Positions 1-6,931 of a stretch of 21,619 nucleotides of DNA are shown in pieces. The position numbers were made by a program, and so were the translations under genes. The DNA comes from Palsa-1188 sp050010575 (GTDB taxonomy: Bacteria; Bacillota; DSM-12270; Thermacetogeniales; Thermacetogeniaceae): assembly GCA_050010575.1 (NCBI GenBank), contig JBEKKU010000024.1, forward strand, positions 1-21,619, given 5' to 3'. Under the pieces are notes generated by a model. It did not search any database. It worked only from the letters and a program-made list of their open reading frames with translations, and was not told where the DNA came from. Every line of letters begins with the position of its first letter. The stretch's first letter is position 1.

Positions 1-182
1 AGGGCGGCCATCCCCAGCCATGAAGCCAGGATGTACATGCCATCAACCAGCGTCACCCCCCAAACCATCTTCAGCGCTTCCCGAAAGCCGCGGGTGGCAG
101 ATTCGTAGAGAATGGCCAGGCAGACCAGCCCGATCGACAGCTGCAGGGTCATCCCCAGGAAAAATCCCGCGAAAAAGGCCAC
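1..182 (-). CDS. LysE/RhtB family amino-acid exporter (partial, N-terminal end only)
   Basis: The reverse strand encodes about 60 residues beginning V-A-F-F-A-G-F-F-L-G-M-T-L-Q-L-S-I-G. This is followed by a charged turn (T-R-G-F-R-E-A-L-K) and a second hydrophobic stretch (W-G-V-T-L-V-D-G-M-Y-I). That is the typical start of LysE/RhtB translocators, six-helix inner-membrane exporters of amino acids or related small molecules; here the family's usual S-x-G-P reads S-I-G-L. The rest of the gene lies outside the window. The GTG start at 182-180 overlaps the stop codon of the regulator gene by one base (TAGTG), with a strong AAGGAGG-type site just upstream, so the two genes are almost certainly translationally coupled. 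Lrp-family regulators commonly sit beside LysE-type exporters and control them; the substrate cannot be told from this fragment. Confidence 0.75.
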   Translation of the reverse strand, partial: MAFFAGFFLGMTLQLSIGLVCLAILYESATRGFREALKMVWGVTLVDGMYILASWLGMAA

Positions 183-616
183 TAATCCCCCTCCTTCTGC
201 GTAGAGAGCGCTACGATGGTATTGGACTTGGCCACCCCGGCCTCTCTTTTCAGGGTGGTGGAGATCAGGCTCTCCAGCTCGGCCGTGTTTTTGACGGCTA
301 CTTTTAACAGATAGTCATACTCTCCGGTAATATGGTGACACTCCAGAATGCCGGCACAGCGGCTGACTGTTTCCCGGAATTGCTCCGCCAATCCTTTCTG
401 GTCGAGGCTCACCAGAATGAACGCCGTCAGGCTCAGGCCGAAGCTCGCCCTGTTCAGCTTGACGGTATACCGGGTGATCACTTCCGCCTCTTCCAGCTTG
501 CGAATCCGCTCCGATATAGCCGGAAGCGAGAGGCTCACCTGCTTGCCGATCTCCGAATTGGTGATCCTGCTATTCTGTTTGAGCAGGCGCAATATTTGCA
601 GGTCGATGGTATCCAC
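182..616 (-). CDS. Lrp/AsnC family transcriptional regulator
   Basis: This is a DNA-binding regulator of the feast/famine family. An N-terminal winged helix-turn-helix (about residues 1-60, starting D-T-I-D-L-Q-I-L-R-L-L) precedes a C-terminal RAM/AsnC ligand-binding domain, where the family's G-E-Y-D-Y-L-L-K-V motif is visible. I place the start at the GTG at 616 (144 residues) rather than the upstream in-frame GTG at 625. The AGGAG at 629-625 overlaps the first GTG but is 8 nt from the second, and starting M-D-T-I-D is typical of the family. The downstream LysE-type exporter gene overlaps its stop codon, so it probably controls amino-acid export and its own transcription. A near-perfect palindrome sits about 30 nt upstream. 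The effector is unknown. Confidence 0.9.
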   Translation of the reverse strand: MDTIDLQILRLLKQNSRITNSEIGKQVSLSLPAISERIRKLEEAEVITRYTVKLNRASFGLSLTAFILVSLDQKGLAEQFRETVSRCAGILECHHITGEYDYLLKVAVKNTAELESLISTTLKREAGVAKSNTIVALSTQKEGD

Positions 617-644
617 AGCAGCCACTCCTGTTTAAGATATTAAG

Positions 645-658
645 TTGATTATAGTCAA
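645..658. promoter_or_regulatory. Candidate operator palindrome upstream of the Lrp-type gene
   Basis: TTGATTATAGTCAA is a 12-of-14 palindrome with an AT core. It lies about 30 bp ahead of the regulator's start codon within AT-rich DNA. Lrp/AsnC dimers bind short AT-rich palindromes and usually regulate their own genes, so this is a reasonable autoregulatory site. The reverse strand also contains TTGACT and TATAAT hexamers inside it, so it may overlap the promoter. Binding is inferred, not shown. Confidence 0.4.
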
Positions 659-813
659 TCAGATATAATAATAATACAAAACAACATAAAAACAATAAAA
701 AATAAATATATATGAGACATTATCTTTAAATATTTAATATGATTTCCGTATTGCCTGGGATTTGAGACGGGGGGAGTGTCAGCTGCTTGGCGAGGCAGCC
801 CTTGTTGCATCCT
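659..813. other. AT-rich intergenic DNA without a recognisable gene
   Basis: The segment is strongly A/T-rich between about 660 and 750, with many short A and T runs, and returns to mixed composition after that. I see no credible reading frame or strong hairpin. It probably holds the promoter for the minus-strand regulator-exporter pair. Together with the TetR remnant next to it, it makes up a gene-poor stretch of about 670 bp. Confidence 0.5.
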
Positions 814-1145
814 TTAAATGTTGGCCCAGTGGCTGCGATCAGTCAGGCCTTTAATTGTAAACTCCACCAAGTAATCTAAGATGTGTGGAAAATGATGAAA
901 CCCAATCTCTTCCTTATGGGTATCGATATTTATTAGCGCTGTAAAAATGGCCATTATCAGCTCAGAATCCATATCATCCCTCATTTTCCCTTCAGCCTGC
1001 CATTTATTTATTAACTCTGCAAAACTGTTATATAGGAAATCAACCTATTTAATTCCATTTTTATTCCATTTTCTTCACGGTAATGTTGCTCCAGTTTGCT
1101 GAAGATATCCCTGTTGTACCATTTAATACCTATAAAAACTGACAT
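814..1145 (-). pseudogene. TetR/AcrR regulator remnant, frameshifted and lacking its DNA-binding domain
   Basis: Two reverse-strand frames join into one recognisable TetR ligand-binding C-terminus. The upstream piece (about 1145-1045) reads I-K-W-Y-N-R-D-I-F-S-K-L-E-Q-H-Y-R-E-E. The downstream piece (about 1040-814) reads F-L-Y-N-S-F-A-E-L-I-N-K-W-Q-A-E-G-K and then T-A-L-I-N-I-D-T-H-K-E-E-I-G, ending at the TAA at 816-814. The join needs a one-base frame change near 1040-1050, because the downstream frame meets TAG just upstream of it. The N-terminal helix-turn-helix expected of TetR proteins is absent: upstream sequence gives only unrelated residues and then runs into the start region of the divergent gene. 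I call it a dead fragment left by decay or rearrangement. Confidence 0.65.
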
Positions 1146-1189
1146 AGAGGAATATGGAAAAAGATGTTGAATTATTCCATAAGAACACG

Positions 1190-1203
1190 ATGTTGGTAAT
1201 AAT
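1190..1203 (+). promoter_or_regulatory. Possible extended -10 promoter for the repeat-module protein gene
   Basis: TTGGTAATAAT at 1193-1203 resembles an extended -10 element (TGn followed by a TATAAT-like hexamer). It would give an untranslated leader of about 80 nt before the ATG at 1291. A poor -35 (TTCCAT at 1175-1180) sits 16 nt upstream. This is a weak, sequence-only prediction. Confidence 0.3.
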
Positions 1204-1290
1204 GGGGGTGGAAATGAGAGCGATGACATGGGCATCCAGGTTTCGCTAGCTTGTTGGCAAGTGTCTTATTCAGGAAAGGAGATCGGAAAA

Positions 1291-3495
1291 ATGTCTGAAC
1301 AGGAACTACTTAACCAAGAAGCAACGGAGTTGCAAGCCTTAGAAGCCCACCGGAACCGGCTGCTGACCAACCTCTATTTTAAACAGGATATTCTCATCAA
1401 GGCAAACACGCACTGGGAACAGTTGACCTGCGTTGGCTATAACCCGCAGCTGGGACGCCTGGAGGCAGTGGTGTCGGTTAAACAGGCCAGCGGCTATAGC
1501 ACCGGCCTCTGCAAGGGTGGATCCACGGAATATGTGCGATTCTTCGTCGATTGGGGCGATGGCGCCAGCTTTAAGGATGTTGGCGTCACCAGTTGCAAGG
1601 CCTTCAATATCCCCGGGGTGTCGCCGCGTAAAACTCTGAAGTACATGGTGTACACCACCCTGGATGACGCCGCCCACCGGCGCTGCTGTGAGTTTCCGGT
1701 GCTGCCGAAGGCGAGGGCGGTGCTCTCCTGGAACCAGGTACCATCGCTGGATCCCCATCAACTCCCTGCCTTCGGCAATATCCTTGACGCCAGCATCCAA
1801 CTGCGGCCCAATTTCAGCATCCAGTGCCTGATCGAAAGCGGGATGATCAAGCAGGAGGCCGCCGAGATCTTGGAAAAGTCGGGGCTTATATCCAAAACTG
1901 CCGTCTTCAAGCCGCTTCCGGCGCAGCCCGAGGTGCTGATCAGGGATTACAGACAGCAGGAGGTGCCTGATCACCGCACTGCCTACACGACCGTCTTTCC
2001 CCTGCTGAAGGGCGGGGACCTCCTGGCCAAGGCGGCCCCCGGGTTCAGTGCAGAACTGCTCAAGATCGACGTCGACAAGGTGGTCGAGGTTCTGAGCGAT
2101 TACGAGACCTCAGACATGACATTTGAGCAGCTGGTCTGCGCAGGGCTCCATACCTCCAGTGATCTCCTGGGGGCGGTGGTCCATGTCAAGAAGCCAAGTG
2201 GCTACAGTGGCGGCCTGTGCAACACCGGGTCGAAGGAGTATGTGGCTTTTTGGGCTGACTGGAACGGTGATGGGGCGTATGAGGAGTACCTGGGGACGGC
2301 CAGCGTGGACGTCCATGACATCGGCGGCAGCCTGCCCGCAGGTGGCCTGTATTATGGCGTGGTGCTGCCCTGCAATTTTGCCAGCCATGTCAGGAGTTGC
2401 ACCAAGCCCAACCTGGTGCGGATCAGGGCGGTGCTGTCCTGGAGCATCCCGCCGTCGACTATCGACCCGGAGGGCCTCAATTATTGGGGGAACAGGCTCG
2501 ATGTCGAGGTGCAGATCCGCACCGGCGAGGCCACCAGCGGCATGTGGGAACTCATCTACGATGTGGGCAACGTCGATGTCACCAGCATCAGCCAGAGCGG
2601 CGCCGACCTCGGTCTGGCCTTCCCTTCCCACGGCGTGCTGCACCCCTACGATGCCAGTCAACCGGCGCTGGACCGGCCCTTTGGCGGATGGATCCGTATC
2701 GGCGGCCGCATCTATGATACTGGAGCGCCCGGCAGCGTGCATTTCCAGGTGCAGTACCGGCCGCACGGCAGCACAGACTGGCTGCCGGCCACCCATGACA
2801 TGACCTTCGATTTGATGCATCCGGACCCCTCTGACCCGCATTTCCCGGAGCAGATCATCACCATCTCCAGCCCGGACGGCTGGTTCCCCTACCTGGAGGA
2901 CCCGGTGGCCATGCCTCCGATCATGGAGCGGACCAGCGCTCTTGCCTGGTGGAACGCCGGCGCCCTGAGCGGCCTCTATGACCTGCGGCTGGCCTATACC
3001 AAGGATTACCCGATCGCTGCCGGCAGCGTGATCTACTATTCCGGGGTGGCCACCATCATGGTCAACAATGTCAATTACGTCCCCAGTCCCACACCCAACG
3101 TCGCCCTGGATATGGCGTCCACGCTGGACCTGATCATCGACGGGGGAGACTGCCGCCAATATGCGCAGGGGATCACGATCACGGGGCGCCTGCGGGCGGT
3201 GCACAGCTATTTCTGGAAATGGGTCTTCGATCTGCAACCCACCACGCATACCCATGGCATCGAGCCCGATCCCCCCTTCCGTTGCTACGGCAGCCTGAGC
3301 GATGCGGGGAACGCCGATGAGGAATGGTCGCTGGCCACCAAGAGCGCCGATCCGGCAAACCCGGTAGAGCTGGATATCTGCGGCTATACCCTGACCCTAT
3401 GGGCTTACGACCGCACCATTGTGGACAGCAATGGCGCCATTGTCCACTATAATCGAAAAGCGGTGGGATTCTGCATCGTCGAGCCGTCCGCCTAA
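1291..3495 (+). CDS. Hypothetical protein with two copies of a Cys-containing beta-rich module
   Basis: I do not recognise a characterised family. The protein has 734 residues when started at ATG 1291, which follows AAAGGAG with 8-10 nt spacing; upstream in-frame codons lack such a site. There is no signal peptide or membrane segment, so it is probably cytosolic. Residues 41-173 and 276-411 are homologous to each other. Both contain E-Q-L-x-C-x-G, then S-G-Y-S-x-G-L-C-x-x-G-S-x-E-Y-V-x-F, then D-W and an acidic turn (G-D-G), a late Cys, R-A-V-L-S-W and finally W/F-G-N-x-L-D. Cys47/283, Cys74/310 and Cys132-133/370 correspond. An alpha-helical linker (about 174-275) separates the copies. Residues 415-734 look beta-rich, with Cys621, Cys665, Cys697 and Cys728 and the ending V-G-F-C-I-V. 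It stands alone, between a TetR remnant and a hairpin. The metal-binding or surface-binding possibilities are guesses. Confidence 0.85.
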   Translation: MSEQELLNQEATELQALEAHRNRLLTNLYFKQDILIKANTHWEQLTCVGYNPQLGRLEAVVSVKQASGYSTGLCKGGSTEYVRFFVDWGDGASFKDVGVTSCKAFNIPGVSPRKTLKYMVYTTLDDAAHRRCCEFPVLPKARAVLSWNQVPSLDPHQLPAFGNILDASIQLRPNFSIQCLIESGMIKQEAAEILEKSGLISKTAVFKPLPAQPEVLIRDYRQQEVPDHRTAYTTVFPLLKGGDLLAKAAPGFSAELLKIDVDKVVEVLSDYETSDMTFEQLVCAGLHTSSDLLGAVVHVKKPSGYSGGLCNTGSKEYVAFWADWNGDGAYEEYLGTASVDVHDIGGSLPAGGLYYGVVLPCNFASHVRSCTKPNLVRIRAVLSWSIPPSTIDPEGLNYWGNRLDVEVQIRTGEATSGMWELIYDVGNVDVTSISQSGADLGLAFPSHGVLHPYDASQPALDRPFGGWIRIGGRIYDTGAPGSVHFQVQYRPHGSTDWLPATHDMTFDLMHPDPSDPHFPEQIITISSPDGWFPYLEDPVAMPPIMERTSALAWWNAGALSGLYDLRLAYTKDYPIAAGSVIYYSGVATIMVNNVNYVPSPTPNVALDMASTLDLIIDGGDCRQYAQGITITGRLRAVHSYFWKWVFDLQPTTHTHGIEPDPPFRCYGSLSDAGNADEEWSLATKSADPANPVELDICGYTLTLWAYDRTIVDSNGAIVHYNRKAVGFCIVEPSA

Positions 3496-3543
3496 TTTTT
3501 CGACTCCCTGCCGGTGCGGGGAGGCCAGACCACAGCACTAACC

Positions 3544-3580
3544 CAGGCCCGGGCAGCAGGCCCGGGCCTGCTGTTGTGTT
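3544..3580 (+). terminator. GC-rich hairpin downstream of the repeat-module protein gene
   Basis: An 11-bp perfect stem pairs CAGGCCCGGGC at 3544-3554 with GCCCGGGCCTG at 3560-3570 around a 5-nt loop, about 50 nt after the stop codon. The tail (ctgttgtgtt) is only moderately T-rich, so termination may be inefficient. The position fits a transcript end. Confidence 0.55.
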
Positions 3581-3689
3581 CGCCCGTCATTGACCGGAGA
3601 GGCTGTGCCGGTTTTCACCGGCACGAGGACGGCGCTGTGGTAAGATAGAAGAAAAAGGGCGGCGCGGCAGCCTCGGCAGCAGGCCCGGG
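3552..3689. repeat. 15-bp direct repeat flanking a second hairpin
   Basis: GGCAGCAGGCCCGGG occurs at 3552-3566 and again at 3675-3689, a 123-bp offset. The first copy is part of the terminator-like stem; the second lies just before the decarboxylase start. Between them is another perfect hairpin (GTGCCGGT, loop TTTC, ACCGGCAC, 3605-3624) without a T-run. The region may have formed by local duplication; no function is evident. Confidence 0.6.
3636..3646 (+). promoter_or_regulatory. Candidate extended -10 promoter for the decarboxylase gene
   Basis: TGTGGTAAGAT contains TG-G-TAAGAT, an extended -10 match, about 70 nt before the ATG at 3715. No good -35 hexamer is visible, as is usual for extended -10 promoters. 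The same 11 bases occur ahead of tmk at 7799-7809, which raises confidence that both are real promoters. Confidence 0.45.
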
Positions 3690-3714
3690 TTCCGCCTGCG
3701 ACGGGGTTATCAGC

Positions 3715-5559
3715 ATGGGTGACTGGAAGGACGAGCAGAGGGAGCAGGGCGGACGGGAGGCAGATCTGCAGGCGCCTGCGGGGCTGCCGCCGCTGGCGGC
3801 GGGGTTGGCCGCGCACGCCGGGCAGGGTTATCTGGGCTTCCACATGCCCGGCCACCACCAGGGGCGGGCGGCCTGGCCACCCTGGCGCGACCTGCTCGGG
3901 AAGGCGGTCTTCAATCTTGACCTGACGGAGTTGCCCGGGTTGGATAACCTCCAGGACCCGCAGGGGATCATCCGGTCGGCGGCAATAGAGGCGGCCGCCT
4001 ACTTCGGGGCGGCGGAGACCCACTTCCTGGTGAACGGGTCGAGCGCCGGCATCCTGGCGGTGTTACTGGCCACCTGCCGGGAGGGCGACCGGGTGCTGCT
4101 GCCCAGGAACTGCCACCAGTCGGTGGTGCACGGCCTGGTCCTGAGCGGGGCGACGCCGGTCTACCTTCCGGTGCGTTGGTCCCCGGGGCTGGGATTGCCG
4201 GGGATGCTGCAGACCGGCGACCTGGAGGCAGCCCTGCTCGATCCGCCGGAACCTGCCGGAGATTGGTCACCAGGCGACCGGGAGCGGCCAGCCAGGACTG
4301 CACCGGAGAGCGCGCCCGGGTCATCCGGACGGCAACAGGCGCCAGGGTCCTCCGTCCGGTCTGCACCCGGCAGGCTGCTGGTGCTGCTGCACCCGAGCTA
4401 CTACGGGCTGACCGGGGAACTGGCGGCGCAGGTAAAACTGGCTCATCATTATGGATTGCCGGTGCTGGTAGACGAGGCTCACGGATCCCACTTCTGCGCC
4501 AGCTCGCTGTTTCCCGCGCCGGCCCTGCAGGCCGGAGCTGATTACGCGGTTCACGGCGTGCACAAGACCCTGGGCGCCTTCACCCAGGCGGCCCTGCTCC
4601 ACTGCCGGGGTAACGCCGGTAGCGGGCAGATCGCCCGCGCCCTGCGGCTGGTACAGACCAGCAGCCCATCCTACCTGTTGTTGGCCTCCCTAGACGTGGC
4701 CCGGTGCCAACTACAGCGATCAGGGGCACAGTGGGAGGAAACGGCACACCTGGGTATACGGCTGCGGCGGGAGATCTCCCAGATCCCAGGCCTGCTGGCC
4801 CCGGGGGAGGAACTGTTAGAGGTGCCGGGTGTAATCACCTATGACCCATCTCGGCTGGTCGTTAACGTACACTGCCTGGGGATTACTGGCTTTACAGCAT
4901 CCGACTGGCTAAGGCGAGAGCGGCGTATTCTGGTGGAGATGGCCGATTTAATGAATCTGGTGTTCATCTTGACCCCCGGCGATCTGGGGCCGGCATCAGA
5001 CGCTCTGCTGGAAGGGTTGCAGGCCCTGGCCGAGTCGTACGGCTTTACGGACACACGGGGCGCCGCCTGTGGACAAGGTGGTGGTGGATCCGGTGGAAAC
5101 GGTGGATATATGCTCGGCAGCGAACAAGAAGGGCCTGCCTGCTCCGGTGGATATGCGGCCATTGGCCGGAGCGAGAGAGGGATCAACGCCGGTGGAGATA
5201 GTGCATTCTGTGGACAGTCAGACAGTGCAATGGGGAACGGCGCGTCTGGCTGGCTTAAGATGATGCCGGACATTTACGAACTGCCGATCCCCCGCCAGGC
5301 CCTGACCCCCCGCCAGGCCTTCTTTGCCCCGTCCTGTCAGGTACCGCTGGAGACAGCGGCGGGGAAAGTCGCCGCCGAGATGATCGCGCCCTACCCGCCG
5401 GGCATCCCGGTGATCTGTCCGGGCGAGGTGATCAACCATGCGGTGTTGGAGTGCCTGGTTGCCTGGCGCCGCGCCGGGGGCGCCAGGCCGGGGTGCGGGT
5501 GCCCCCGGCGCCCTTTGGGCGCGGGCGCGGGCATGATCGCCGTGGTCGACGGGAGCTAG
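3715..5559 (+). CDS. Orn/Lys/Arg decarboxylase-like PLP enzyme (YaaO/SpeA type)
   Basis: This is a fold-type I PLP enzyme of the Orn/Lys/Arg decarboxylase group that makes polyamine precursors; the substrate is not decidable here. Family motifs run in order: F-H-M-P-G-H (42-47), L-T-E-L-P-G-L-D-N-L (70-79), F-L-V-N-G-S-S-A-G-I (104-113), H-P-S-Y-Y-G (226-231), D-E-A-H-G-S-H-F (253-260) and H-K-T-L-G-A-F-T (283-290), where Lys284 should bind PLP. A C-terminal decarboxylase domain starts near 518 with T-P-R-Q-A-F-F-A-P. Two stretches are odd for the family: a Pro/Ser/Gly/Arg-rich insert at about 178-219 and a Gly/Ser-rich one at about 445-515. The usual H-K of the P-G-H-K motif reads H-H. Bacillus yaaO lies directly before tmk; here three minus-strand genes intervene. 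The Shine-Dalgarno sequence before ATG 3715 is weak. Confidence 0.85.
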   Translation: MGDWKDEQREQGGREADLQAPAGLPPLAAGLAAHAGQGYLGFHMPGHHQGRAAWPPWRDLLGKAVFNLDLTELPGLDNLQDPQGIIRSAAIEAAAYFGAAETHFLVNGSSAGILAVLLATCREGDRVLLPRNCHQSVVHGLVLSGATPVYLPVRWSPGLGLPGMLQTGDLEAALLDPPEPAGDWSPGDRERPARTAPESAPGSSGRQQAPGSSVRSAPGRLLVLLHPSYYGLTGELAAQVKLAHHYGLPVLVDEAHGSHFCASSLFPAPALQAGADYAVHGVHKTLGAFTQAALLHCRGNAGSGQIARALRLVQTSSPSYLLLASLDVARCQLQRSGAQWEETAHLGIRLRREISQIPGLLAPGEELLEVPGVITYDPSRLVVNVHCLGITGFTASDWLRRERRILVEMADLMNLVFILTPGDLGPASDALLEGLQALAESYGFTDTRGAACGQGGGGSGGNGGYMLGSEQEGPACSGGYAAIGRSERGINAGGDSAFCGQSDSAMGNGASGWLKMMPDIYELPIPRQALTPRQAFFAPSCQVPLETAAGKVAAEMIAPYPPGIPVICPGEVINHAVLECLVAWRRAGGARPGCGCPRRPLGAGAGMIAVVDGS

Positions 5560-5608
5560 ACCGCCTCGGCTTTCTACGGACAGGGACCGATATTGCCGTC
5601 AATAGTAT

Positions 5609-6184
5609 TTATTCGGTAGTCTCTGCTTTTTGAGCCTTCTTATAGGCTGCGCCCTCTTTAAACACGGTGCCCACCGACTGGCCCAGGCTCCAATAACTGC
5701 TGCCCATCAGCATCATCGGGTCGATTTTTTTAGGGTCGGGCTGGCCATTCGTCAGGCATTGCTCATTGGCATAGGCGGCGATAATCTCCCCGAAAAAGAG
5801 TTCAAAATCAAAGATCGGAATGCTCTGGATGACCTTACAGAGAAAGTTCAACCGGCATTCGCTGATCATCGGCGCCTTTCCGAGTTCATCATAAAAGGAC
5901 GTGAACACTGCGGACTTGTCCGTGGTTTTTCCCGATACCAGCCCACAGTAATCGGTCTTCTGAACCAGGTCTACCGGTGGGATATTGACGCTGAAATACC
6001 CGTGCTTTCTGATGCCGGAAGTTGTGTGATGGGTGCTGCGCAGCGAGATATAGAGCACCGGCTCCAAGCTGACTACCCCGCAGGCGCCAATGGTGGCGTA
6101 ATTCGGTCTGCCGTTGACCTCTGCTCCTGCGAGCACGACTGGAAAGGGGCCGAAAGGCCGGTTTGGGATTTTGATCTTCTCCAC
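5609..6184 (-). CDS. Flavin reductase-like FMN-binding split-barrel protein
   Basis: The 191-residue product looks like the DIM6/NTAB (flavoredoxin-type) flavin reductase family, which binds FMN in a split beta-barrel and shuttles electrons in the cytosol. Recognisable parts are F-G-P-F-P-V-V-L-A-G-A near the N-terminus, N-Y-A-T-I-G-A-C-G-V-V-S, the H-T-T-S-G-I-R-K segment and F-S-V-N-I-P. The start is the GTG at 6184, preceded by a GGGGG-type site about 8 nt away. It is the last of three same-strand genes and lies 50 nt after the DJ-1-like gene. Its redox partners are unknown; the neighbouring iron-sulfur protein is one candidate. It converges with the decarboxylase gene across a 49-bp gap. 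Confidence 0.85.
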   Translation of the reverse strand: MEKIKIPNRPFGPFPVVLAGAEVNGRPNYATIGACGVVSLEPVLYISLRSTHHTTSGIRKHGYFSVNIPPVDLVQKTDYCGLVSGKTTDKSAVFTSFYDELGKAPMISECRLNFLCKVIQSIPIFDFELFFGEIIAAYANEQCLTNGQPDPKKIDPMMLMGSSYWSLGQSVGTVFKEGAAYKKAQKAETTE

Positions 6185-6200
6185 GTGTAAACCCCCGTTT

Positions 6201-6230
6201 ATATTGTCGTCTGGTGCGTATCAACAATAT
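6201..6230. other. AT-rich inverted repeat between the DJ-1-like and flavin reductase genes
   Basis: ATATTGT (6201-6207) and ACAATAT (6224-6230) are perfect 7-bp inverted arms 16 nt apart. They fill most of the gap between the two minus-strand genes, just upstream of the flavin reductase ribosome binding site. This could be a regulator binding site or a weak RNA hairpin. It lacks a T-run, so a terminator is unlikely. Confidence 0.35.
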
Positions 6231-6234
6231 CCTT

Positions 6235-6822
6235 TCAGGCCTCGAATCCCATCAGGTGTTTAACCTGCCGGCAGTTCTCCGGCGACGTCAGCAACTCCAA
6301 CAGCTTGAAGGCCACACCCAGTGCCGTTGCCGGCGAGGAGGAGGTGATGATGTTGCCGTCAACCACCATCGGTTGATTGACCACGTCAACGCCGAAGGCT
6401 GCCAGTTGTTGCTGGCGCAGACCGTCGTCTAAATGATAGGTCGTTCCCTTACGCCCGCGCAGGACCCCGCTTTTTCCCACCGGCAGGGCTCCGACACAGA
6501 TGGCGGCGATGATTTTACCAGCCCGGTTAAAATCCCGGATCACGGACAAGAAGTCATCGCCGAAGGCGTCCTCGTAAAAACCGGCTGTCTCGAAGCCGCC
6601 GGGGATCGCCAGGGCGTCATAATCTGCCGCCTCAACACTGGAGAGCTGCAGTTCCGGATGTACGGCCAGGCTCCAGGTGCATGCCAGCCGCTGGCGCCTG
6701 CCGCAGGTGATCAGCTCTGTTGACCCGTCTCCCTCTACCTTGTTCCAGCCCAGCACGTCGGTGAAGACGCTGGCTTCGTAGGCCTCAAAACCGTTTGCCA
6801 GCAATAAAAGAGTCTTTGTCAT
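6235..6822 (-). CDS. DJ-1/PfpI family protein
   Basis: This 195-residue protein belongs to the DJ-1/PfpI superfamily of Rossmann-like cysteine proteins, which includes glyoxalase/deglycase-like enzymes, proteases and oxidative-stress sensors. The family's Glu-Cys-His arrangement is visible: Glu13 in N-G-F-E, the nucleophile-elbow Cys109 in A-A-I-C-V-G-A, and His130 in T-T-Y-H. A-I-P-G-G-F (72-77) is also typical. I start at the ATG at 6822 (M-T-K-T-L-L-L-L) because AGAAGG at 6839-6834 is 11 nt away, whereas the upstream in-frame GTG and ATG at 6834 and 6831 overlap or touch that site. It lies between a flavin reductase and an iron-sulfur protein, which suggests a redox or stress role. The substrate is unknown. 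Confidence 0.85.
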   Translation of the reverse strand: MTKTLLLLANGFEAYEASVFTDVLGWNKVEGDGSTELITCGRRQRLACTWSLAVHPELQLSSVEAADYDALAIPGGFETAGFYEDAFGDDFLSVIRDFNRAGKIIAAICVGALPVGKSGVLRGRKGTTYHLDDGLRQQQLAAFGVDVVNQPMVVDGNIITSSSPATALGVAFKLLELLTSPENCRQVKHLMGFEA

Positions 6823-6931
6823 GCTACACATCACCTTCTCGGAATAGATTTCCGCTACACATGATCGCCTGCCCTAAGCGCATTCTTGGAAATTACGAGG
6901 GAACGAACAGGATTGACAATGTTGTGTTCAT

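Noticed and set aside
1228..1290. Extending the orphan protein upstream to the ATG at 1228
   Set aside because: The ATG at 1291 has AAAGGAG at proper spacing; the extension has no comparable site and adds residues unlike the rest.
2110..3255. Long open antisense frame of about 380 codons inside the repeat-module protein gene
   Set aside because: Its product is rich in Asp, Gly, His and Arg in a way typical of the complement of GC-rich coding DNA. The sense strand has a good ribosome binding site and an internal domain duplication.
5069..5263. Separate small gene in the +1 frame inside the decarboxylase
   Set aside because: It has no start with a ribosome binding site and lies within an otherwise continuous gene. 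I report it instead as a possible frameshift or expansion artefact.
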